The notes under the pieces are model-generated. The model did not search any database. It worked only from the letters and a program-made list of their open reading frames with translations, and was not told where the DNA came from. Shown piece by piece: positions 16,453-24,247 of a stretch of 64,000 nt of DNA. The translations under genes were made by a program, and so were the position numbers. Within the stretch, counting starts at the first letter, position 1; each line of letters opens with the position of its first letter. The DNA is from Halopseudomonas sp002296055 (lineage in GTDB: Bacteria; Pseudomonadota; Gammaproteobacteria; Pseudomonadales; Pseudomonadaceae), in the NCBI RefSeq assembly GCF_050876985.1, contig NZ_JBPAPP010000002.1; one strand, 5' to 3'.

Positions 16453-18816
16453 ATGGACATACGCCTGACCAACCGCCTGTCATTCAAGCAAGCGCGCCTG
16501 AGCGTGTTGGTCGCCTTCGCGCTGGGCATTCTGCTTGGCCTGGCACAGGTGGTTGTCGACTACCGCTCTGAAGACGCGCTGATTGACCAGGAGGTTCAGG
16601 CGCAGATCAACGTCAGCCTCAGCCCGGCAGCGCGTATCGCCTACAACATTGACGCTGAACTGGCACTTGAGCTGGTGAACGGCCTGCTGGAAGCCCCCCA
16701 GGTGGTACGCGCCGAGATCATCGATAACAATGGCATTGCCCTGGCCAGCGTCAGCCGCCCAATGGCCACCAGCCGGTACCGCACCGTCAGCGATGCACTG
16801 TTCGGGCGACGTCGTGATTACTCCCAGCCACTGTATGTCGAGCATGCTCCCAATGAGCTGCTGGGCCATCTGGTGATAGAGGTAGACACCTTCTACCAAG
16901 GCGCGAGCTTTCTGCGCCGCGCCGGGCTGACCATGCTGTCGGGCTTTGTCCTGAGCCTGGTGCTATCGCTGGTGTTGATGGTGCTGTTCTATGCCATGTT
17001 GACCAAACCGCTGGTAAGGCTGATCAACGACCTGCTGGATATGCGCACCGAGGGCGAGCGCAGCCGCCTGCCCTGCCCCGACGGCCATGAGCGCGACGAG
17101 ATCGGCGCCCTGGTCGAGGTGATAAATCGCCAGCTACAGAGTATCGACGTCAACCTGCGACAGAAACTGCGCGCCGAAGAGCGTCTGCGCAAATATCTCG
17201 AAGAGCTGGAAAGCATCGTCGAAACCCGTACCACCGAAGTGCAGCACAGCAACGCCCAGTTGCGTGAGTCCAACCGTGAACTGGAAGCCTCGCGCGAAGC
17301 CGCGCTGGATATGGCGCGCGCTCGCTCGGCTTTCCTGGCCAACATGAGTCACGAAATTCGCACCCCGATCAACGGCCTGCTGGGCATGATCGGGCTGACC
17401 CTGGACAGCCGCCTGAACGATGAACAGCGCCAACAGCTATCCATCGCCTACGACTCCGGCAAGGTTCTGGTGGCACTGCTTAACGACATTCTCGACCTAT
17501 CCAAATTCGAGGCGGGCAAACTGCAGCTGGAGCAGATCCCCTTCGACCTCGGCGCCCTGCTGGAAGACACCGCCAGCCTGTTGTCACAGAACGCTGGCAA
17601 ACAGGATATCGAGTTGATCTGCGAGATCGACCCGGCGGTGCCGGGGCTGCTGCTTGGCGACCCGACCCGCATCCGCCAGATCGTCAGCAACCTGCTGTCA
17701 AACGCGTTGAAATTCACCGAGCACGGTTACGTTGCCCTGCGCCTGCAGTTGACCCGCGAGGAAGGCGATCTGCAACACGTCTGCATCACAGTCAGCGACA
17801 CAGGCATTGGCATCCCGGCGCCAGCGCTGGATGAAATCTTCTCGCCCTTCATTCAGGCAGACGCACAAATTTCCAGGCGTTTTGGCGGCACGGGCCTGGG
17901 CCTGGCACTTTGCAAAAGCCTGACCGATGCCATGCAGGGCGAGCTAACGGTGTCCTCCGAAACAGGCCGGGGCAGCACCTTCAGCGTATCCCTGCCGCTA
18001 CAGCGGCATGACAGCGCCGCGCGCTACCAGCCGCCAGCAGCACGCAAGGTACTGTTGTGGAACCGTGCAGACCGCTTGCAGGGGCCTGTCATGGAGCGCT
18101 TACTGCGCAGCTGGCAGCTACCGTGCACCACTATTGATTACGACCCCGCGCAGCCCTTGCCCGCCGCCCCTGCGGACTACGATCTCTGGCTACTGGACAG
18201 CCCACAACTGGCGGAGCAACTGGCCGAGCAGCAACCGAGCACGCCACGTTTATTGCTGTGCAACTATGGCCAGCAGCTGGACAACCAGCGCGCCAGCGCC
18301 CTGCACGTGCGCCAACAGGTCGCCACACCGCCGCCACGCAATCGCCTGGCACGAGCTATCGACGCGCTCTTTGAACAGCCACAGGACAGTACCAGCGCAG
18401 ACAGCCAGCAAACCGTTGGACACGGCCAGCGCCTGTTGCTGGTGGAAGATAATGCGGTCAACCAAATGGTTGCCAAAGGCATGCTCGGCCGACTGGGTTT
18501 TGAGGTCGACCTGGCCGAACACGGTGAGGCTGCGCTAAGCAAACTGGCCGATCAGGATTACGCGCTGGTGCTGATGGACTGCAACATGCCGATTATGGAC
18601 GGCTACGAGACCAGCCGGCGCATGCGCGCCGACCCGCGCTGGCAGGCCATTCCCATCATCGCTCTGACGGCAAACGCCCTGCAGGAAGATCGCCAACGCT
18701 GCAAAGACGCCGGCATGGATGACTACCTGGCAAAACCCTTCAAGCGAGAAGACCTGCAAGCCATGTTGCAGCGCTGGCTGCCGGCCAGCGATCAGCACAC
18801 CACGCCGAGCAGCTGA
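16453..18816 (+). CDS. sagS: Hybrid sensor histidine kinase, SagS-like
   Basis: 787 residues, the size and position of P. aeruginosa SagS (PA2824), which controls the switch to surface growth through HptB and BfiSR. TM1 is about 16-35 and TM2 about 159-183, enclosing a periplasmic sensor of about 120 residues. A HAMP-like linker and coiled coil follow, then HisKA with H300 (FLANMSHEIRTP), HATPase with N-box NLLSNALKF and G-boxes, and a C-terminal receiver with phosphoacceptor D709 (LMDCNMP) and Lys in AKPF. No Hpt domain is fused, so a separate Hpt partner is needed. The ligand is unknown; the SagS name rests on synteny and architecture. Confidence 0.85.
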   Translation: MDIRLTNRLSFKQARLSVLVAFALGILLGLAQVVVDYRSEDALIDQEVQAQINVSLSPAARIAYNIDAELALELVNGLLEAPQVVRAEIIDNNGIALASVSRPMATSRYRTVSDALFGRRRDYSQPLYVEHAPNELLGHLVIEVDTFYQGASFLRRAGLTMLSGFVLSLVLSLVLMVLFYAMLTKPLVRLINDLLDMRTEGERSRLPCPDGHERDEIGALVEVINRQLQSIDVNLRQKLRAEERLRKYLEELESIVETRTTEVQHSNAQLRESNRELEASREAALDMARARSAFLANMSHEIRTPINGLLGMIGLTLDSRLNDEQRQQLSIAYDSGKVLVALLNDILDLSKFEAGKLQLEQIPFDLGALLEDTASLLSQNAGKQDIELICEIDPAVPGLLLGDPTRIRQIVSNLLSNALKFTEHGYVALRLQLTREEGDLQHVCITVSDTGIGIPAPALDEIFSPFIQADAQISRRFGGTGLGLALCKSLTDAMQGELTVSSETGRGSTFSVSLPLQRHDSAARYQPPAARKVLLWNRADRLQGPVMERLLRSWQLPCTTIDYDPAQPLPAAPADYDLWLLDSPQLAEQLAEQQPSTPRLLLCNYGQQLDNQRASALHVRQQVATPPPRNRLARAIDALFEQPQDSTSADSQQTVGHGQRLLLVEDNAVNQMVAKGMLGRLGFEVDLAEHGEAALSKLADQDYALVLMDCNMPIMDGYETSRRMRADPRWQAIPIIALTANALQEDRQRCKDAGMDDYLAKPFKREDLQAMLQRWLPASDQHTTPSS

Positions 18817-18831
18817 GCGACCGGCGCCGCG

Positions 18832-19302
18832 TTACTCCTGCATGGCGCCCAGCAATTGATTCAGACCGTCGCGCAGCTCACGCATCTGCTCAGCACTCAT
18901 ACCCGTGCGGCACATCAAGCTCTGCGGCACGCTGGCGGCCTGTTCACGCAGGGCGCTGCCGGCCTCGGTCAAACTCACCTGCAGCTGCCGCTCATCACCG
19001 CCGCGCACCCGCTCGCGTCGGATCAGCCCCTGAGTCTCCAGCCGCTTGAGCAGCGGCGTCAGGGTGCCTGAATCGAGCTGCAGACGCTCTCCCAACGCTT
19101 TGACACCGGGGTGCTCGGGCGGCTCGCGCTGCCATTCCCAAAGCACCAGCATCACCAGGTACTGCGGATAGGTGAGCCCCAAGGGTTCCAGCAGCGGCCG
19201 ATAGGTGCGCATCAACGCCCGTGAACCCGCGTACAAGGCAAAACACAGCTGGTTGTCCAGCGCGAGCAACTGATCCAGCTCGGAAGGCACAGACTGACTC
19301 AC
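18832..19302 (-). CDS. ospR: MarR-family thiol-based redox regulator OspR
   Basis: 156 residues from a GTG start overlapping the gpx stop (GTGA). LDNQLCFALYAGSRAL places the redox-sensing Cys at residue 20, as in OhrR/OspR regulators. The winged-helix region reads LGERLQLDSGTLTPLLKRLETQGLIRRERV, with the wing GGDERQLQVSLT. In P. aeruginosa OspR represses gpx (PA2826) and responds to oxidants. The overlap with gpx makes it the second gene of a two-gene operon and suggests autoregulation. It is convergent with sagS. Confidence 0.9.
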   Translation of the reverse strand: MSQSVPSELDQLLALDNQLCFALYAGSRALMRTYRPLLEPLGLTYPQYLVMLVLWEWQREPPEHPGVKALGERLQLDSGTLTPLLKRLETQGLIRRERVRGGDERQLQVSLTEAGSALREQAASVPQSLMCRTGMSAEQMRELRDGLNQLLGAMQE

Positions 19303-19781
19303 GGCAACAACGCCTCAATGTCTGCGCGCAGATCCTCGGGTTTGGTGGTTGGGGCATAGCGCTTGACTACCCGACCCTGCTCATCCACCAGGAACTTGGT
19401 GAAGTTCCACTTGATGCCCTTGCTGCCCAGCACACCCGGAGCCTGCTGTTTGAGCTCGACAAACAACGGATGTGCATTGGCACCATTCACGTCGACCTTC
19501 TTGAACAGCGGAAAGCTGACGCCGTAGTTCAGTTCGCAAAACTCGCTAATCTCGCCGCTGTCGCCCGGCTCCTGGGCACCAAACTGGTTGCACGGAAAGC
19601 CAGCCACCCGCAGACCACGTTCACCGTAAGCCTGCCAAAGCGCCTCCAGCCCCTTGTACTGAGGGGTAAAGCCACACTTGCTGGCGGTGTTCACCACCAG
19701 GTAAGCCTTACCCTCAAGGGCACCGAGGGAGGATTCGCGGTTATCAATGGTCGTGCAGGGAATATCCAGTAGTGTGCTCAT
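19299..19781 (-). CDS. gpx: Glutathione peroxidase family thiol peroxidase
   Basis: 160 residues. The peroxidatic Cys is C36 in NTASKCGFTPQY, with the partner motifs FPCNQFGAQEPG and WNFTKFLVD completing the Cys-Gln-Trp-Asn tetrad. It encodes Cys, not selenocysteine. It reduces peroxides, probably using thioredoxin or glutathione. AGAAGGAGG lies just upstream of the ATG. It is followed by ospR with a 4-base overlap. Confidence 0.95.
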   Translation of the reverse strand: MSTLLDIPCTTIDNRESSLGALEGKAYLVVNTASKCGFTPQYKGLEALWQAYGERGLRVAGFPCNQFGAQEPGDSGEISEFCELNYGVSFPLFKKVDVNGANAHPLFVELKQQAPGVLGSKGIKWNFTKFLVDEQGRVVKRYAPTTKPEDLRADIEALLP

Positions 19782-19816
19782 GGCGCCTCCTTCTCAGGCA
19801 AACAGGGATTGGCGAA

Positions 19817-19844
19817 AGGCTAACAGCAGTAACATTTATGTCAA
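19817..19844 (-). promoter_or_regulatory. Probable promoter of gpx-ospR
   Basis: On the minus strand TTGACA (19839-19844), a 16-base spacer and TAGCCT form a plausible sigma70 promoter 36 bases before gpx. ACATAAATGT overlaps the -35 region and could be part of an OspR operator. The -10 match is weak. Confidence 0.4.
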
Positions 19845-19862
19845 CCAGATTGCGCACAACCT

Positions 19863-19919
19863 AAGAAAGAACTGATCAATTCCACCCCTCTCGGAGAATG
19901 CGGAATGAATCAGTTTCTC
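19863..19919. repeat. Small imperfect palindrome with CTGATCAATTCC ends
   Basis: GAACTGATCAATTCC on the left pairs with GGAATGAATCAGTTT on the right (13 of 15) around a short loop, in the space between gpx and the msrB stop. It shares its core with the motifs at 3981 and 29911 and may be a tiny MITE or serve as the msrB terminator. Confidence 0.45.
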
Positions 19920-19920
19920 T

Positions 19921-20319
19921 CTACGCCTCTCGCGGCTCCAGGCGCAGGCACACCGAATTGATGCAGTAGCGCAGCCCCGTCGGCGGCGGACCGTCTGGGA
20001 AGACGTGCCCCAGGTGCGCATCACAGCTGGCGCAGGTAACCTCGATGCGATGCATGCCGTGACTGAAGTCCTCGTGCTCCTCTACCACATCGGCGTTGAC
20101 CGGCTGGTAGTAACTGGGCCAGCCACAGCCCGCATCAAACTGGGTATCGGTATCAAATAACGGCGTATCGCAACAGATGCAGTGGTACACCCCTGGCGTC
20201 GTGTTGCGGTAATAGGCGCCAGTAAAGGGGCGCTCGGTCCCTTTCAGACGGCATACCTGAAACTGGGTGTCGGTGAGTTGCTCTCGCCACTCGCTGTCAC
20301 TCTTGTTGATCTTGTTCAT
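19921..20319 (-). CDS. msrB: Peptide-methionine (R)-S-oxide reductase MsrB
   Basis: 132 residues. Catalytic Cys lies in RYCINSVCLRL. Two CxxC pairs (CICC and CASC) bind structural zinc, and FDAGCGWPSYYQP plus GHVFPDGP complete the family pattern. It repairs methionine-R-sulfoxide in oxidised proteins with thioredoxin. GGAG precedes the ATG. It follows gpx-ospR on the same strand and diverges from alaA, as in P. aeruginosa. Confidence 0.96.
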   Translation of the reverse strand: MNKINKSDSEWREQLTDTQFQVCRLKGTERPFTGAYYRNTTPGVYHCICCDTPLFDTDTQFDAGCGWPSYYQPVNADVVEEHEDFSHGMHRIEVTCASCDAHLGHVFPDGPPPTGLRYCINSVCLRLEPREA

Positions 20320-20457
20320 GATTTAACTCCGGATAAGCTCTCTGGGTCGTTCACAGTCGCTCGCGCTCAACGTATGATGGGCGTTTATTACGCGCTCTGG
20401 GAAGCCTTCGCCTGCTTCCCGACACCCTACTCAGCTCGGATCGACAAGGTAAGCACC

Positions 20458-21669
20458 ATGCAGGTTAGCAAGTCCAACAAATTGGCCAATGTCTGTTACG
20501 ACATCCGCGGACCGGTTCTGCGGCACGCCAAGCGCCTTGAGGAAGAAGGCCACCGCATTCTCAAGTTGAACATCGGCAACCCTGCACCCTTTGGATTCGA
20601 GGCGCCGGAAGAAATTCTGCAAGACGTCATTCTCAACCTGCCAACCGCCCAGGGCTACAGCGATTCGCGCGGCCTGTTCTCTGCGCGCAAGGCGGTCATG
20701 CACTACACCCAGACCAAGAACATTCCGGGTGTCGGCATTGACGACATCTACTTGGGCAACGGTGTGTCCGAGCTGATTGTCATGTCCATGCAGGGCCTGC
20801 TCAACAACGGTGACGAAGTGCTGATTCCGGCACCCGATTACCCGCTGTGGACCGCCTCGGTCAGTCTGTCTGGCGGCAAGCCCGTGCATTACCTGTGCGA
20901 CGAGCAATCGGACTGGTACCCGGATATCGAAGACATCCGCAGCAAGATCACCCCCAACACCCGCGCGATGGTGGTCATCAACCCGAACAACCCGACCGGC
21001 GCCGTTTACCCGCGCGCAGTGCTGGAGCAACTGGCCCAGGTCGCCCGTGAGCACAACCTGATCCTGTTTGCCGACGAGATTTACGACAAAATTCTGTACG
21101 ACGGTGCCGTGCACGAGTCGCTGGCCGCTGTCGCCCCGGACGTGCTCTGCCTGACCTTCAATGGCCTGTCCAAGTCCTACCGCGTAGCCGGCTTCCGCTC
21201 TGGCTGGATGGTCATCAGCGGGCCCAAGCACCACGCCACCAGTTACCTTGAAGGCCTGGAAATCCTCGCCTCGATGCGCCTGTGCGCCAACGTGCCGTCG
21301 CAGCACGCAATCCAGACTGCGCTGGGCGGCTATCAGAGCATCAATGACCTAATCCTGCCGGGTGGCCGTCTGCTGGAGCAGCGCGATACCGCCTGGGAAA
21401 TGCTCAACGACATTCCCGGCGTCAGCTGCACCAAGCCCAAGGGCGCGCTGTATCTGTTCCCGCGGCTGGACCCCAAGGTCTACCCGATTCACAACGACGA
21501 GAAGATGGTCCTCGACCTGCTGCTGCAGGAGAAGATCCTCATCGTTCAGGGCACCGCCTTCAACTGGCCGTGGCCGGACCACTTCCGCATTGTGTCGCTG
21601 CCACGCAAGGATGATCTGGAAATGGCCATCGGCCGTATTGCCAACTTCCTCAAAACTTACCGTCAGTAG
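20458..21669 (+). CDS. alaA: Pyridoxal-phosphate aminotransferase AlaA
   Basis: 403 residues of class I/II aminotransferase. The Schiff-base Lys is K239 in NGLSKSYRVAGFRSGW; the PLP-binding elements NPNNPTG and FADEIYDKILYDG are intact. Sequence and context match AlaA, which makes alanine from pyruvate and glutamate. The start at 20458 (MQVSKSNKLANV) matches family length; the upstream in-frame extension has no support. Two short genes further on the same strand are a hypothetical gene and htpX. Confidence 0.92.
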   Translation: MQVSKSNKLANVCYDIRGPVLRHAKRLEEEGHRILKLNIGNPAPFGFEAPEEILQDVILNLPTAQGYSDSRGLFSARKAVMHYTQTKNIPGVGIDDIYLGNGVSELIVMSMQGLLNNGDEVLIPAPDYPLWTASVSLSGGKPVHYLCDEQSDWYPDIEDIRSKITPNTRAMVVINPNNPTGAVYPRAVLEQLAQVAREHNLILFADEIYDKILYDGAVHESLAAVAPDVLCLTFNGLSKSYRVAGFRSGWMVISGPKHHATSYLEGLEILASMRLCANVPSQHAIQTALGGYQSINDLILPGGRLLEQRDTAWEMLNDIPGVSCTKPKGALYLFPRLDPKVYPIHNDEKMVLDLLLQEKILIVQGTAFNWPWPDHFRIVSLPRKDDLEMAIGRIANFLKTYRQ

Positions 21670-21681
21670 TGACAGACGGCC

Positions 21682-22104
21682 GTGGCTGACCTGCATATCG
21701 AAGACTTTCACCAGGATGTTGCCCGCATCCTGGTGGCGCTCTACAACCGCTTCCCGCAGCCGGCCAGCCTGTTTGTTATCGACCTGATCGGCGAGCACGA
21801 ACCTGACCCCTTCGGCGTACCAGCCCCACGTCATAGCGCCTGCTTCAGCGCCATGCTGTGGTTGGCAGATGAAGGTTTTCTGCGTTACGCCGACACCATC
21901 AGACAAGAAGCCATCGATCAGGCCTGCCTGACCGAGCGCGCCTTCACCCTGCTCTCGGCGCCCGACGCCGAACGCCTGCAACCCCACCTGCCGGCTAGTG
22001 TCGCCCGCCAGCAGGCCAGCCTGGCCCAACGCTTGCGCGATGCGCTACGCAGCGGCGCCAGCAACGAGATCTTTGACGCCGTCCAGCAGTGTTTTCGTCG
22101 CTGA
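21682..22104 (+). CDS. Conserved hypothetical protein between alaA and htpX
   Basis: 140 residues from a GTG start 12 bases after alaA, so probably co-transcribed. It is mixed alpha/beta with no signal or membrane segment. The N-terminal half (FHQDVARILVALYNRFPQPASLFVIDLIG) and CFSAMLWLADEGFLRYAD suggest a small winged-helix-like helical domain, but this is only an impression. It corresponds by position to PA2829. Function is unknown. Confidence 0.72.
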   Translation: MADLHIEDFHQDVARILVALYNRFPQPASLFVIDLIGEHEPDPFGVPAPRHSACFSAMLWLADEGFLRYADTIRQEAIDQACLTERAFTLLSAPDAERLQPHLPASVARQQASLAQRLRDALRSGASNEIFDAVQQCFRR

Positions 22105-22254
22105 AGCGCGGAACTGCCGCAAGACACGTTTTGTCATAGAGTCGCCGTTGAAACCCGCCGGCTTTCGCCCAATATAAGCTCCAAGAAGCGGCCGCCCATA
22201 CCGGGCCAGAGCCGCTTGCAACACCCTGATTACCTCGATAGGAATACCCTGAAC

Positions 22255-23148
22255 ATGATGCGAATTCTGTTGTTTCTGGCCACCAACATAGCGGTCATTC
22301 TGGTTGCCAGCGTCACCCTCAGTCTGCTGGGCGTGGGCAGCGTCCATGACGGCCAGGGCGGCATGAACCTGCAGTCGCTGCTGATTTTCTGTGCGGTGTT
22401 CGGTTTTGCCGGCTCCTTTGTCTCGCTGTTTCTGTCCAAGTGGATGGCCAAGCGCAGCACCGGCGCCCGCGTGATCGAACAACCCCAAACCCAACAAGAG
22501 CGCTGGCTGGTCAGCACCGTTGAAGAGCTGGCCCGCACCGCTGGCATCGGCATGCCGGAGGTGGCTATCTTCCCCTCGCGCGCGCCCAACGCCTTTGCGA
22601 CCGGCTGGAACAAGAACGCCTCGCTGGTTGCTGTGTCCGAAGGCATGCTGCAGCGCTTTAGCCCGGCCGAGGTGAAGGCCGTCATGGCCCACGAGATTGG
22701 TCACGTGGCTAACGGCGATATGGTCACCCTGTCGCTGATTCAGGGCGTGGTAAACACCTTTGTGATGTTCTTTGCCCGCATTATCGGTAACTTTGTCGAC
22801 CGTGCGGTGTTCAAAAACGAAGGCGAAGGCCCTGGCATCGGTTACTTCATCGCCACCATCTTTGCCGAGCTGGTCCTAGGCATCCTCGCCAGCATCATCG
22901 TTATGTGGTTCTCGCGTCAACGTGAATTCCGCGCCGACGCCGCCGGCGCCCAACTGGCCGGTGCAGGGGCCATGATTGCCGCATTGGAACACTTGAAGAC
23001 CGAGCAAGGCATTCCGGTCGAGATGCCCGGTGAGATGACCGCATTCGGCATCAACGGCGGTCTGAAGAACGGCCTGGCTGGCCTGCTGATGAGCCACCCG
23101 CCGCTGGATGAACGCATCGCCGCCCTGCGCGCTGGTAACTATCGCTAA
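22255..23148 (+). CDS. htpX: Membrane zinc protease HtpX
   Basis: 297 residues. Two N-terminal transmembrane helices (about 4-26 and 41-61) precede the cytoplasmic M48 metalloprotease domain with HEIGH (H146, E147, H150). Two more hydrophobic segments follow, and the third zinc ligand lies in the RQREFRADAAGA region. HtpX degrades misfolded inner-membrane proteins with FtsH. The start at 22255 gives the family N-terminus MMRILLFLATN. A strong terminator follows. Confidence 0.96.
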   Translation: MMRILLFLATNIAVILVASVTLSLLGVGSVHDGQGGMNLQSLLIFCAVFGFAGSFVSLFLSKWMAKRSTGARVIEQPQTQQERWLVSTVEELARTAGIGMPEVAIFPSRAPNAFATGWNKNASLVAVSEGMLQRFSPAEVKAVMAHEIGHVANGDMVTLSLIQGVVNTFVMFFARIIGNFVDRAVFKNEGEGPGIGYFIATIFAELVLGILASIIVMWFSRQREFRADAAGAQLAGAGAMIAALEHLKTEQGIPVEMPGEMTAFGINGGLKNGLAGLLMSHPPLDERIAALRAGNYR

Positions 23149-23173
23149 GCAGCTGCAAGCCAAGCGTAAAAGC

Positions 23174-23208
23174 AAAAGGGATCAGGCCTCGGCCTGATCC
23201 CTTTTTTT
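23174..23208 (+). terminator. Strong terminator after htpX
   Basis: AAAAGGGATCAGGCC pairs with GGCCTGATCCCTTTT around a 3-base loop and ends in a long T run. Confidence 0.95.
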
Positions 23209-23279
23209 GTGGTCAAGAGCAGTAATCCACCCTGCCGCCCCGCATCACCACCCCGCAAACACGATGGCATTGATGGGCG

Positions 23280-23675
23280 CTACAGGCTCGTGCGTCCGTG
23301 CTTGTTAGCCATCCAATCTGGCGCTGGGCCGCCCCGCCAGCCGGATTTGCGGGTCAGGCTAAGAACATCGCTCACCGTATAGCTGCCGTCACCCGAGAAC
23401 AACGCAAGCGCAATCTCCCCGCGGAGGCTATCTAATAACGGCTGATCCAGCCCCAACAGCGCGACGCAGTTGGACGAGGCGTCACGCCGGTACAGCGCAA
23501 CGGCGTAGGCAACAAAGCGGGCGTCCAAATGCAGGTCATGAATAGTCGCCAGCACTTGCTTGACGGTGAACTGGTCCTGCGGCCCATAGCGCTTGAGTAA
23601 CGCTGTCCCCAACTCGCCGAGGTAGCGGCGAAAGGCTCTACGCAGGCGTCTGCGTCGAAGATAATCGAGCATCAT
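23280..23675 (-). CDS. Small conserved hypothetical protein coupled to psiE
   Basis: 131 residues beginning with a strongly basic segment (MMLDYLRRRRLRRAFRRYL), then a helical domain (FTVKQVLATIHDLHLDARFVAYAVALY) and a C-terminal SGDGSYTVSDVLSLTRKSGWRGGPAPDW. Its ATG follows the psiE stop by a single base, so translation is coupled. No signal or membrane helix is present. It may belong to a DUF family (DUF6559 comes to mind, not verified). Function is unknown; the basic N-terminus could contact membrane or nucleic acid. Confidence 0.72.
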   Translation of the reverse strand: MMLDYLRRRRLRRAFRRYLGELGTALLKRYGPQDQFTVKQVLATIHDLHLDARFVAYAVALYRRDASSNCVALLGLDQPLLDSLRGEIALALFSGDGSYTVSDVLSLTRKSGWRGGPAPDWMANKHGRTSL

Positions 23676-23676
23676 A

Positions 23677-24144
23677 CTACTCCGTGTAGCCAGCCCGGTG
23701 CTGCACATGCAGCATGTAGCAATAGGTCACCCCCAATGCCAGTACCACTGCACCCAGGGAAAACACTTCCAAGGCTTCGATTTTCTCAAAGTCCAGCACG
23801 ATGATCTTGCGCGCAACGGCCATCAGCGCGGTCGCAACCACCAGCTTGACCGGCAGTTCATAGCTGCTCAGGTAGATGCGGATGTTGACGAAAATCTCGA
23901 TCGCCACGAGCACAGCCAAAAAGGCCGCAAAGGTTTCAAAGATGTCGCTGATATTCAGCAGATACACCGGCTCGGAAGTCAGCCGCTGATACAGCACATA
24001 GACCACGTCAGCGATGCCGAAAAAAATCACCAGGACCATGAGTATGGCCAGCAACTTGACCGCGAAACGAATGGCTAAATGACTAGCCCGAATGATCGGA
24101 TCGGGATCATCCAACGGCAACTCGTCATGGGGTTCTTTTTTCAC
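23677..24144 (-). CDS. psiE: PsiE family membrane protein
   Basis: 155 residues with four predicted membrane helices (about 30-50, 65-90, 98-115, 125-145) and the family core DIFETFAAFLAVLVAIEIFVNIRIYL, then ELPVKLVVATALMAVARKIIVLDF. PsiE was named as phosphate-starvation-inducible in E. coli; its biochemical role is unknown. It starts with GTG, with GAGGAG upstream, and is translationally coupled to a small basic protein. No Pho box is visible by eye. Confidence 0.88.
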   Translation of the reverse strand: MKKEPHDELPLDDPDPIIRASHLAIRFAVKLLAILMVLVIFFGIADVVYVLYQRLTSEPVYLLNISDIFETFAAFLAVLVAIEIFVNIRIYLSSYELPVKLVVATALMAVARKIIVLDFEKIEALEVFSLGAVVLALGVTYCYMLHVQHRAGYTE

Positions 24145-24247
24145 GCTGCTCTCCTCTCACACTCAGGGCTATCCCATAGTCGTCCACCAGGGAAACGCTG
24201 ACTGGCTAACCAGGGTCTGTTCCCAGAGAATCGCAACCCCGCGCGCG

